This document shows, in pieces, positions 6,774 to 12,394 of a stretch of DNA of 12,394 nucleotides (within the stretch, counting starts at the first letter, position 1; each line of letters opens with the position of its first letter). The stretch lies in assembly GCA_005884465.1 (NCBI GenBank), contig VAZH01000208.1, positions 1 through 12,394 of the forward strand, in the 5' to 3' direction. The notes under the pieces were generated by a model. The model made no database searches. It saw only the letters and a program-made list of their open reading frames with translations, and was not told the DNA's origin. A program made the translations under genes and the position numbers. Origin of the DNA: Alphaproteobacteria bacterium. GTDB taxonomy: Bacteria; Pseudomonadota; Alphaproteobacteria; Rhizobiales; Xanthobacteraceae.

Positions 6774-7985
6774 TCACTTGATCGCTTCGACCAGGGCCAT
6801 GCCTTCGCCCCGCCAGTGACCGGCCCCTACGACTACAATCTGTGTCGGCGGCCTGGACATTTCAACCTCGAGCCCCGTGGGATCGTTGGGCGGAAACAGC
6901 GCCCCGCGGGAAAGCGAGAGCGCCGCTAGCGCAAGTCCCAGCGGAAACTGGGTTTCCATGGTGTGACCGAACATCGTGCCGGTAGCCCGTACCGCAAAAT
7001 CCGGATGCTCGCCCAGGAATGCCCGCTCCTCGGATGTCACCGGTTCGGCGCCGGTGGCGCCGGTGATGATAGCGCCCTTGGCCTCAAGCTTGCCGAGTTT
7101 CGACCACAGCTTTTCCAGCGTCGCGGTAATCTCGCCGGGATGCTTGCGGTGCGCCAGATCGGCGACGACGTTGCTCAGGCGCGCATAGGGTTTCGCACCG
7201 CGTGCTTCCGCGTGCGCCCTGGACTCGATGACGAGAAAAGCGCCGGCGGACCCCAGCGCGAAGCCGGCGCTACTCTGGCGGCGAGCCCAAACCGGAGCAA
7301 ATTTGTCCTTGAGGTTGAAATCGCCGAATTCATAGAGCACCAACAGGTCCTTGCGCTCGCCGTTTTGCGAACCACCGATCAGCGCGATGTCGCTTTGACC
7401 GGCGGCGATGCGTGCGAGCGCGATCCTTGCGGCGTCAACGCCGGCGGCTTCCTCGCCCATGAAGGTGCGCGACGAGCCGGTCACGCCGTGCACGATCGCG
7501 ATATTGCCCGCCAACAGGTTAGAAAGCTGCGCCAGGAACAGCGTCGGACGCAGATCGTTCATCAACCTCTCGTTGAGGAAACCGGGAGCGGAGTTGCCTT
7601 TCGCTTCCAAATTCAGAATGTTGCAGTCCACCGCGAGATCGCGTTCGCCACCACCGGCGGCGACAATCATGTCCATCCGTCCGAGGATCTCCTTGTTGCC
7701 TTTAACGCCGGCCGAATCCAGCGCGAGCCCGGCGGCGTAGGTGCCGATGCGTTGCCAGCCTTCCATCTGGCGCTGATCGCCTTTCTTGGGGATCTGCGTG
7801 TCAAAATTCACCGGCGCCAAGGGATGGACGATGTAAGGCGCAAAACCCTTTTCATCGATGTTGATGCGCCGCGCATTGAGCGCCTCCCAGTTCGCGTCCA
7901 GCCCCTCACCAAGTGAGGTGGCGAGGCCGATGCCGGTGATCCAGACTTCCGTCGACCCCGGGTGCGAAGGTTTCGCCTCAGTCAT
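6774..7985 (-). CDS. fabF2XL: FabF2XL, ketosynthase-like protein lacking the catalytic Cys and first His
   Basis: A 403-residue thiolase-fold protein related to KAS II. N-terminal VWITGIGLATSLGEG, central DIALIGGSQNG and C-terminal FGHTMETQFPLG show the ketosynthase fold. By eye alignment with E. coli FabF, the nucleophile Cys position is Glu179 (in FMGEEAAG), the first catalytic His is Gly309 (in ITGATGAE), and the conserved Lys before the second His is Gly336; only His341 remains. The only cysteine in the protein, Cys121, is not at the active site. It is therefore probably non-catalytic and may pair with FabF1XL like a chain-length factor, which is inference. Start ATG 7985 overlaps the fabZXL stop by 8 bases; the frame open upstream to 8090 is inside fabZXL. 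The gene ends 27 bases before fabF1XL. Confidence 0.9.
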   Translation of the reverse strand: MTEAKPSHPGSTEVWITGIGLATSLGEGLDANWEALNARRINIDEKGFAPYIVHPLAPVNFDTQIPKKGDQRQMEGWQRIGTYAAGLALDSAGVKGNKEILGRMDMIVAAGGGERDLAVDCNILNLEAKGNSAPGFLNERLMNDLRPTLFLAQLSNLLAGNIAIVHGVTGSSRTFMGEEAAGVDAARIALARIAAGQSDIALIGGSQNGERKDLLVLYEFGDFNLKDKFAPVWARRQSSAGFALGSAGAFLVIESRAHAEARGAKPYARLSNVVADLAHRKHPGEITATLEKLWSKLGKLEAKGAIITGATGAEPVTSEERAFLGEHPDFAVRATGTMFGHTMETQFPLGLALAALSLSRGALFPPNDPTGLEVEMSRPPTQIVVVGAGHWRGEGMALVEAIK

Positions 7986-8451
7986 GAGCGATGGCCTGCT
8001 GTGGAAAGCCGACGCGCTTGGCCATGGCATCCATGTGTCGGCGCAAATCCGGATTCGGGAAGGGAATATGGCTGAACGTGATCGTCGCATTGCACTTCAG
8101 CTTGCCGCCGACGCTTACCTTCGCTTCGGTCATCGCATAACCCGAGCCTTCGTGAAGGACGTTGGCGTTGATCGTCAGCAATTCCCCGGGGGACACGAAG
8201 CCGCGCATCTTGGCTTCCTTGACCGCGGCGAGAAACGGCATGCGCTCGAATTTCATCAGCGCGAGCAACAGCCAACCCGAGGTCTGCGCCATCGATTCGA
8301 TCAGCAAGACGCCGGGCATGATTGGATAGCCCGGGAAATGCCCCTCGAAGATGGTGTTGTGCTGCGGAACCTGCGCCTCGACCTGAATGGTCTTCTCGTC
8401 GATGTTGAGGTCGAGGATGCGGTCGATCAGCTGGAAATATTCAAGCTGCAT
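7978..8451 (-). CDS. fabZXL: FabZXL (3R)-hydroxyacyl-ACP dehydratase for VLCFA synthesis
   Basis: A 157-residue hot-dog-fold dehydratase. The FabZ/FabA-type motif GHFPGYPIMPGVLLIESMAQ (~37-56) contains the catalytic His38 and Glu52. It removes water from 3-hydroxyacyl-ACP in each elongation round; position between acpXL and fabF2XL indicates AcpXL-bound substrates. Length fits FabZ (about 150) with a short C-terminal extension rich in Arg/His/Met. Start ATG 8451 follows the acpXL stop by 9 bases. No clear Shine-Dalgarno sequence precedes it, so translational coupling with acpXL is likely. Its 3' end overlaps the fabF2XL start by 8 bases. Confidence 0.93.
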   Translation of the reverse strand: MQLEYFQLIDRILDLNIDEKTIQVEAQVPQHNTIFEGHFPGYPIMPGVLLIESMAQTSGWLLLALMKFERMPFLAAVKEAKMRGFVSPGELLTINANVLHEGSGYAMTEAKVSVGGKLKCNATITFSHIPFPNPDLRRHMDAMAKRVGFPQQAIAHD

Positions 8452-8460
8452 GGCGGGCGA

Positions 8461-8748
8461 TTAGGCGCCCGCGCCCTTGGCGGCGACCAATTCGTCGATG
8501 CGCGCGCTGAGGTTTTTCAGGACAAAGTATTGTTCGGTCGTCGCCTTTCCGTCGTTGACTTCCTGCGTCCATTTTTCCAGCGGCAGCTTGATCCCGAATG
8601 CCTTGTCGATCGCAAATGCAATGTCGAGAAAATCGAGGCTGTCGATCCCCAGGTCGTCGATTGCGTGGCTCTCGGGCGTGATCGTGTCGCGCGGTATGTC
8701 GCAAGTTTCAGCGATGATCGTGGCGACCTGATCGAATGTAGAGGACAT
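8461..8748 (-). CDS. acpXL: Specialised acyl carrier protein AcpXL
   Basis: A 95-residue acidic acyl carrier protein. The phosphopantetheine site is Ser37 in [30 protein letters not shown] and the later [20 protein letters not shown] match what I recall of rhizobial AcpXL, which is longer than housekeeping AcpP (about 78) and carries the C26-C28 hydroxy-acyl chain for lipid A. Start ATG 8748 is preferred, with AAAGG at 8756-8760 seven bases upstream; GTG 8751 would add one residue. It is the first gene of the VLCFA operon, and all five genes are spaced from -8 to +27 bases. Confidence 0.95.
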   Translation of the reverse strand: MSSTFDQVATIIAETCDIPRDTITPESHAIDDLGIDSLDFLDIAFAIDKAFGIKLPLEKWTQEVNDGKATTEQYFVLKNLSARIDELVAAKGAGA

Positions 8749-8846
8749 CACTAAGCCTTTGATATATTGAGGATAAGTTCCAGGATGGCACGGCAGGCGG
8801 GCGCGGCGCCCCGAAATGCCCCATCGGCGGTCCGGAGTCGAGTGCC

Positions 8847-8875
8847 CGTATATCGGAGCGACGCCCCGAGTTCAA
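8847..8875 (-). promoter_or_regulatory. Candidate sigma-70-type promoter of the acpXL operon
   Basis: On the - strand, TTGAAC (8870-8875) and TATACG (8847-8852) are separated by exactly 17 bases; each matches the sigma-70 consensus at four of six positions. The predicted transcript would have a leader of about 90 bases before ATG 8748, containing a small GC-rich inverted repeat (8799-8811, GGGCG-CGG-CGCCC). The surrounding 189-base gap (8752-8940) holds no gene I can support. Based on matches by eye only. Confidence 0.35.
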
Positions 8876-8940
8876 TGGAGGCGGGCTTTGCCAGCCGGTT
8901 GCAATTTAAAGGCCAAAGCGGCCGATCTTGCTTGAAACTG

Positions 8941-9285
8941 CTAGAAATGCGTTGTGGAAATGCGGGCGCAATCGCGCCGGCCCATCAGCACGCAGTCCTG
9001 GGTCTTGCGCAGATCCGCAATGCTCACGGCGAGCCAAATTCCGATCGCCGTCAGCGCCACGGTAAAAGCCAGTGCCGCAACATTTGCCAGCATGCGGTGG
9101 CGAAAATCGTCCGGTTCATCGCGGTCTCGCTCGTAGCGCGACAGGTCGTTCGGTGCTTGCGGGGCCTGGTCCTGAAGAGACTGGTCGCCCAAGTTCGTCA
9201 GCCGACCGGGAGGGCAGGCCAGGGTGCGCGGCCGGAATTTGAGCACGCGATGCTCTTCCGACGCGATGGGCTGCTGGGTTTTCAC
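8941..9285 (-). CDS. Small single-span membrane protein of unknown function
   Basis: A 114-residue protein of no recognised family. Residues ~1-65 are hydrophilic and charged (RYERDRDEPDDFRHR near 50-64). One transmembrane segment follows (~66-90, MLANVAALAFTVALTAIGIW), then a short tail with two cysteines, CVLMGRRDC (Cys98, Cys106), which could form a disulfide if the tail is periplasmic. Positive charges on both sides make the topology unclear. I associate this layout, one span followed by 'QDCVLxGRRxC', with small conserved Bradyrhizobium proteins, but that is recollection. Start GTG 9285 is supported by GGAG about nine bases upstream. It lies 88 bases after the Kir channel gene and upstream of acpXL on the same strand. 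The 216-residue frame on the opposite strand (8767-9417) looks like a shadow. Confidence 0.75.
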   Translation of the reverse strand: MKTQQPIASEEHRVLKFRPRTLACPPGRLTNLGDQSLQDQAPQAPNDLSRYERDRDEPDDFRHRMLANVAALAFTVALTAIGIWLAVSIADLRKTQDCVLMGRRDCARISTTHF

Positions 9286-9373
9286 TGCTGCCAGCTCCGG
9301 GATATCCTGATCTTATTTAGCACGCTCGCGAGGCATCTCACCGAAAATGTTGACATGGCACCGATGCCACAAT

Positions 9374-10258
9374 CTACGCCTCAAGGGTTTCATGGAACCT
9401 GCCGTAGTCAATCCTGAGCCGACCCTGGTCCGTGATATCGAGGATATCCGCGTAGCGCCGCCCAAAACGAATATCCCGATAATCGTAGGATTTTCGCGCG
9501 TGGACGATCTGCGCCGCGACGACGTCGTATCCGGACACCACAACCACCAGCGAAACCTCCGATGCGGCAAGATCGTCGGCATTGAGCCCGTAGAGCGGGC
9601 TTTGCTCATCGAGGCTATGGTAGAGCGTCCAGCTCAAGGCCAGCGCGGGGTGCTCATTCTGCACCAGCGGGAGCTCGTAGAACCTTCGAAGCGATTGGCC
9701 TTCCATGCTCACTACGTTCTTGAGCAACCACAGTCTGGCGGTGGCGTTGCCGATGATGTCGTGACGCTCGTTGGCGAAGCGAATCATCAGGGTCCGCTTG
9801 CCTTCATGGCTTGAAATCACCGGGTGGTCGGCGAACAGCAAGCGGGCATTCGGCCGCGAGAATCGCGCAAAGATCAGCCCGGTCATCAGCGACATCGAAA
9901 AGATCCCGGTGAAGAGCTCCACGGTTGCGATGAAATGTCCATAATGGGTCTGCGGATGCATGTCGCCGTAACCGGCGGTCGAAAGCGTCTCGATGCTGAA
10001 ATAGAGATAGTCGATGTAAGCGCCGCCGGGCACATTCGAGATCGGCTGATTTCCGATCCAGTAGAACACTGCGAACACCGCATTGAAAGCGACGAACACC
10101 AGCGCGGCTCCGGCGATGAAAGCCGGCCATGAGGCCGTCATGCAGCGATGGCTGATATCGGCCCAAAAATTGAGACGAACGCCCTCGGCGATGACTTCGC
10201 GGCCGCCAAGCAGCACGACCCGCGTGTTCGCTGTTCGCTCGCTCCGGCTTTTGATCAT
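9374..10258 (-). CDS. KirBac-type inward-rectifier potassium channel
   Basis: A 294-residue bacterial Kir homologue forming a K+ channel, presumably a tetramer in the inner membrane. Visible in order are an amphipathic slide-helix region (~33-45, FWADISHRC), TM1 (~46-68), the pore helix and filter YFSIETLSTAGYGDMHPQT (~86-104), TM2 (~106-130), and a cytoplasmic Kir domain (ARFSRPNARLLFADHPV, LPLVQNEHP, DEQSPLYG, YDYRDIRFGRRYADI) ending in IDYGRFHE. The same blocks occur in KirBac1.1 of Burkholderia. The filter reads T94-A-G-Y-G98, whereas KirBac1.1 and most K+ channels have TVGYG or TIGYG. The start is ATG 10258, with a weak AAGAGA upstream. It is divergent from the ParB-like gene across a 110-base gap. 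Confidence 0.92.
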   Translation of the reverse strand: MIKSRSERTANTRVVLLGGREVIAEGVRLNFWADISHRCMTASWPAFIAGAALVFVAFNAVFAVFYWIGNQPISNVPGGAYIDYLYFSIETLSTAGYGDMHPQTHYGHFIATVELFTGIFSMSLMTGLIFARFSRPNARLLFADHPVISSHEGKRTLMIRFANERHDIIGNATARLWLLKNVVSMEGQSLRRFYELPLVQNEHPALALSWTLYHSLDEQSPLYGLNADDLAASEVSLVVVVSGYDVVAAQIVHARKSYDYRDIRFGRRYADILDITDQGRLRIDYGRFHETLEA

Positions 10259-10301
10259 CTTTTCAAAATCTCTTGAAGACGCAGAGGCATTTAATCGCCG
10301 G

Positions 10302-10314
10302 TGCCATCATGGCA
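10302..10314. promoter_or_regulatory. 13-base palindrome in a divergent promoter region, candidate operator
   Basis: TGCCAT-C-ATGGCA is a perfect inverted repeat around one central base. It sits in the middle of the 110-base gap between the divergent Kir channel and ParB-like genes, where a regulator of either or both could bind. No convincing -35/-10 pair was identified, and the palindrome is short enough to arise by chance. Confidence 0.25.
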
Positions 10315-10368
10315 TAACTGGACGATTTTCAGAGCGATTTTTTGGCGGTCAGACAGGGATTCAAAATC

Positions 10369-11004
10369 ATGGCGAATACGCGTGAACCGATCCTTCAGCC
10401 GATTCCGATCCTCTCGCTGCATCCAACCCAGATGACGGTTGGAATGAGAGAGGTGAAGGAAAAGCGCAAGCGCTTGCGAGAGCACTGGCGGAAGCACAAG
10501 AAGATAAAGCAGGGCGAGTTTCTGGGCAGACACATGATCCCCGTGGTCCTCGGGCCGGACCAGCGCCACTACGTGGTCGATCATCACCATCTGGCGCGCG
10601 CGCTTCACGACGAAGGCGTGGAGGACATTATCGTCACCGTCATCGCCGATCTGACCATGGTTGACCGCGATGCATTCTGGAGCGTGCTCGATAATCGCAG
10701 GTGGGCCTATCCCTATGATGCCAAGGGCCAACGCCAACACTTCAGGGACATTCCAAAAACGGTAGCGGACCTCAAGGACGATCCGTTCCGCAGCCTCGCC
10801 GGTGAATTGCGGCGCGTCGGCGGCTTCGCCAAGGACACAACACCGTTCAGCGAATTTCTTTGGGCAGATTTCCTGCGCCGCAGGTTGTCGCGCAAGAGCG
10901 TGGAAGCCGATTTCGACAAGGCCATGGAAAAAGCTCTGGCATTGGCGAAAAGCAAGGACGCGATCTATTTGCCAGGCTGGTGCGGACCCGCGTCGGACGA
11001 TTAG
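10369..11004 (+). CDS. ParB-like (ParBc_2/PF08857-type) protein of unknown role
   Basis: A 211-residue soluble protein. The N-terminal half has the layout of the putative ParB-like nuclease family: PIPILSLHPTQMTVGMREV (~11-29), a very basic stretch (KEKRKRLREHWRKHKKIK, ~30-47), then IPVVLGPDQRHYVVDHHHLA (~57-76) with the D71-H-H-H signature that aligns with the ParB/sulfiredoxin nucleotide-binding motif. The C-terminal half (WAYPYDAKGQ, PFRSLAGELRRVGGF, FSEFLWADFLRRRL) is helical and family-specific. It is unlikely to be the chromosome-partition ParB, because there is no helix-turn-helix and no parA neighbour. Start ATG 10369 has AGGGA at 10355-10359, nine bases upstream; TTG 10342 is a weaker alternative. 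Its TAG overlaps the stop of the convergent MgtC-family gene. No biochemical role is claimed. Confidence 0.85.
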   Translation: MANTREPILQPIPILSLHPTQMTVGMREVKEKRKRLREHWRKHKKIKQGEFLGRHMIPVVLGPDQRHYVVDHHHLARALHDEGVEDIIVTVIADLTMVDRDAFWSVLDNRRWAYPYDAKGQRQHFRDIPKTVADLKDDPFRSLAGELRRVGGFAKDTTPFSEFLWADFLRRRLSRKSVEADFDKAMEKALALAKSKDAIYLPGWCGPASDD

Positions 11005-11501
11005 CTCGGCGGCGTATCGAGCGGTGAAGGAGAGGCAGCAGACTGCTGTTCCGGATCGTGGCTTCCGCCGAGCGTGCGATGGAGCCAGCGCTCGACATGG
11101 CGGCCGAGGATCAGAAGCGTGAACGCGAATACGAGCGCGGTTCCGACAATTCGCCATTGCCCGACACCGCAGGCGATCCCAACGCAGGCCGCGAACCAGG
11201 TACAGGCCGCGCTGGTAAGTCCGTGAACCCGAAAATGATTCTGCGCGTGGACAATGACGCCCGCGCCGAGAAAGCCGATGCCGGTGAGGATGCCTTGAAT
11301 GACGCGGCTGCCGGCGTCGGTAATTTTCATATGATCGGGGGATGGATCGGCCAGCACCACGACCATTGCCGTGGCCAGACCTACCAGACCAAGCGTCTTC
11401 AAGCCGATCGGTTTGTTCTGAAGATCGCGATTAAGCCCGATCAGGCCGCCCGCAAGCGTGGCGACGCCAAGGCGCAGCAAGATCTCCGGCCAATCCAGCA
11501 A
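11001..11501 (-). CDS. MgtC/SapB-family membrane protein, short form
   Basis: Inner-membrane protein of the MgtC/SapB family, about 166 residues with four to five hydrophobic segments. Family landmarks are LAGGLIGLNRDLQNKPIGLK, TLGLVGLATAMVVVLA, GILTGIGFLGAGVIV, GLTSAACTWFAACVGIACG and a last span ending LLILGRHVERW. MgtC itself has an additional soluble ACT-like domain (about 230 residues in total); here only a polar tail of ~25 residues follows, so this is the membrane-only form. Members have been linked to Mg2+ limitation or acid survival, but no ion transport is assigned. TTG 11501 is chosen because GGAGGT (11509-11514) lies seven bases upstream; TTG 11531 would add ten residues but lacks such a site. 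Its stop TAA (11001-11003) overlaps the + strand TAG of the ParB-like gene. Confidence 0.88.
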   Translation of the reverse strand: MLDWPEILLRLGVATLAGGLIGLNRDLQNKPIGLKTLGLVGLATAMVVVLADPSPDHMKITDAGSRVIQGILTGIGFLGAGVIVHAQNHFRVHGLTSAACTWFAACVGIACGVGQWRIVGTALVFAFTLLILGRHVERWLHRTLGGSHDPEQQSAASPSPLDTPPS

Positions 11502-11544
11502 TGCGACGACCTCCAGCTTCGGGGTTCGCAACGATAGGCCAATG

Positions 11545-11566
11545 TCCGCGATCTCTCAATCGCGGA
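11545..11566 (-). terminator. Hairpin between the peroxidase-like gene and the MgtC-family gene
   Basis: TCCGCGAT (11545-11552) and ATCGCGGA (11559-11566) form a perfect 8-base-pair stem with a six-base loop. It starts 26 bases after the stop of the peroxidase-related gene on the - strand and upstream of the MgtC-family start. No T run follows, so it may be a Rho-dependent end, an RNA-stabilising hairpin, or a regulatory palindrome rather than an intrinsic terminator. Confidence 0.4.
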
Positions 11567-11592
11567 AATGGGATCGCATCCGGGCCGGGAGC

Positions 11593-12213
11593 CTATTTCG
11601 GCAAACGCCCCATGATGTAGAATTCGTCATTCGGGCGCATGCCGGTGACGTTGGCCATCCGGTTTGACAGCGCGAAGAACGCGGAGATCGCGGCGATATC
11701 CCAAATGTCGTCGTCGCTAAACCCGTGGCTGGCGACGGCACTGAAATCCGCTTCCGAAATGCCGTGCGCCTCGATGCACCTTCATCGCGTAGTCGAGCAT
11801 GGCTCTCTGGCGCGGCGTGATATCCGCCTTGAGGTAGTTGACGGCGATCTGGTCTGATATCTGCGGGTTCTTCGCCCGGATGCGCAGGATCGCGCCGTGC
11901 GCGATCACGCAATACAGGCATTGGTTGGCGCTGGAGGTGGCAACCACGATCATCTCGCGCTCGGCCTTGGTCAGTCCGCCGTCCTTTTCCATCAGCGCAT
12001 CGTGATAGGCAAAGAACGCCCGAAATTCGTCAGGGCGATATGCCAGCGTCAGGAACACGTTGGGTATGAAGCCGGATTTCTCCTGCACGCGAGCAGGCGG
12101 GTGCGGATATCGTCCGGCAGCTTGTCGATGGACGGCGATGGGAAGCGCTTGCAATGGGCTGCGCCATGGAGCAGGTTCCGCGTCAAGCCGCGTGATGCGG
12201 TAGCCGAGACCAT
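11593..12213 (-). pseudogene. AhpD-like 'peroxidase-related' enzyme, multiply frameshifted
   Basis: Remnant of a carboxymuconolactone decarboxylase/AhpD-superfamily protein of the peroxidase-related type. The best-preserved part (frame of 12268-11717) reads VQEKSGFIPNVFLTLAYRPD, then LTKAEREMIVVATSSANQ and CLYCVIAHGA with the CxxC active-site motif. Upstream, FPSPSIDKLPDDIRTRLLA is in another frame and joins VQEKSGF after loss of one base near 12088. Downstream, EAHGISEADFSAVASHGF to FYIMGRLPK and TAG (11593-11595) is in a third frame, joined near 11773 where two bases are missing after MKVH. With both repairs the span from ATG 12213 gives 207 residues. ATG 12167 is an alternative start that would need one more base near 12152. 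The protein as read is not functional; decay and sequence error cannot be distinguished. Confidence 0.8.
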
Positions 12214-12286
12214 AATCCATCGCGGCATCTGCGCAAAGCACGCCTGCGCGAGGCAGCGCGCGGAGCAAATGGCGGCGCTGAACCCG

Positions 12287-12394
12287 TCAGCGCAACGGCT
12301 TCTTCAGCAGCGAAAAACGATCGGGATCAAGGCCCATCGACGGCTGCAGCATCGGTGCTTCCATCGTGCGCGCGACGGCGCGATCGGCGGAATC
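12287..12394 (-). CDS. C-terminal end of an unidentified protein, cut by window
   Basis: An open frame enters from the right edge and ends with TGA at 12287-12289, giving 35 residues that include MEAPMLQPSMGLDPDRFS and finish with LLKKPLR. Codons are mostly G or C at the third position, as in the neighbouring genes, which supports a real coding end. There is too little sequence to name a family. It lies 73 bases upstream of ATG 12213 of the peroxidase-related remnant, on the same strand. Confidence 0.45.
   Translation of the reverse strand, partial: DSADRAVARTMEAPMLQPSMGLDPDRFSLLKKPLR

Noticed and set aside
6963..7916. 317-residue + strand open frame opposite fabF2XL
   Set aside because: Shadow of fabF2XL: Arg-rich and low in recognisable motifs, while the - strand frame is a well-supported ketosynthase-fold protein.
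7858..8754. 298-residue + strand open frame across fabZXL and acpXL
   Set aside because: It covers two genes with unmistakable FabZ and ACP motifs on the other strand and has no domain of its own.
9356..9369. TGGCA-CCGA-TGCCA hairpin as a terminator of the Kir gene
   Set aside because: Only a five-pair stem with no T tract; too weak to call as a terminator.
8767..9417. 216-residue + strand open frame opposite the small membrane protein
   Set aside because: No domain or plausible start signal; the - strand frame has a ribosome binding site and a clean transmembrane segment.
10369..11004. Chromosome-partition ParB or part of a plasmid parAB module
   Set aside because: No helix-turn-helix domain, no parA and no parS-like site nearby; the sequence fits the separate ParBc_2-type family.
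1..12394. CRISPR array, IS element, prophage, tRNA or defence island
   Set aside because: No spaced direct repeats, transposase or integrase motifs, tRNA-like cloverleaf or known defence genes were seen on either strand.

Overview
The window (12,394 bases, high GC, strong GC bias at third codon positions) looks like chromosomal DNA of an alphaproteobacterium of the Bradyrhizobium/Rhodopseudomonas type (Nitrobacteraceae). The clearest evidence is a rhizobial-type acpXL-fabZXL-fabF2XL-fabF1XL-lpxXL cluster, which makes and attaches the very-long-chain fatty acid (VLCFA) of lipid A. Two intergenic palindromes resembling dispersed repeats of that group, and a small membrane protein of a type I associate with Bradyrhizobium, agree with this. 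The organism is inferred from gene content, not from a search.

Layout. Bases 1-1614 (+) hold the 3' part of a Kup potassium transporter. A palindromic repeat follows, then a tightly spaced + strand group at 1802-4424: a one-domain rhodanese, a YbdL/kynurenine-type PLP aminotransferase, and a PotF-like periplasmic polyamine-binding protein. A second palindrome separates this group from the convergent VLCFA operon on the - strand (8748 down to 4512). Upstream of that operon, also on the - strand, are a 114-residue single-span membrane protein and a KirBac-type inward-rectifier K+ channel. The channel is divergent from a ParB-like (PF08857-type) protein, whose stop codon overlaps that of a convergent, short MgtC/SapB-family membrane protein. 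The right end carries a frameshifted AhpD-like 'peroxidase-related' gene and the last 35 codons of a further - strand gene.

How the genes work together. In the VLCFA operon AcpXL carries the growing chain, FabZXL dehydrates it, FabF1XL (with FabF2XL) extends it, and LpxXL transfers the finished C26-C28 hydroxy-acyl chain to lipid A. Two features stand out. fabF1XL carries a 4-base tandem duplication (TCGGTCGG) that shifts the frame just before the catalytic Cys codon. FabF2XL lacks the catalytic Cys and first His of ketosynthases and so resembles a chain-length-factor-like partner. As read here, the cluster therefore encodes no intact catalytic ketosynthase. The usual adh2XL gene between fabF1XL and lpxXL is also absent.

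No tRNA, rRNA, CRISPR array, IS element or phage gene was seen. No gene-free stretch exceeds 300 bases. I did not find a clearly new multi-gene defence or mobile system. The most notable points are the altered VLCFA ketosynthase pair, the multiply frameshifted peroxidase gene, and the variant Kir selectivity filter.
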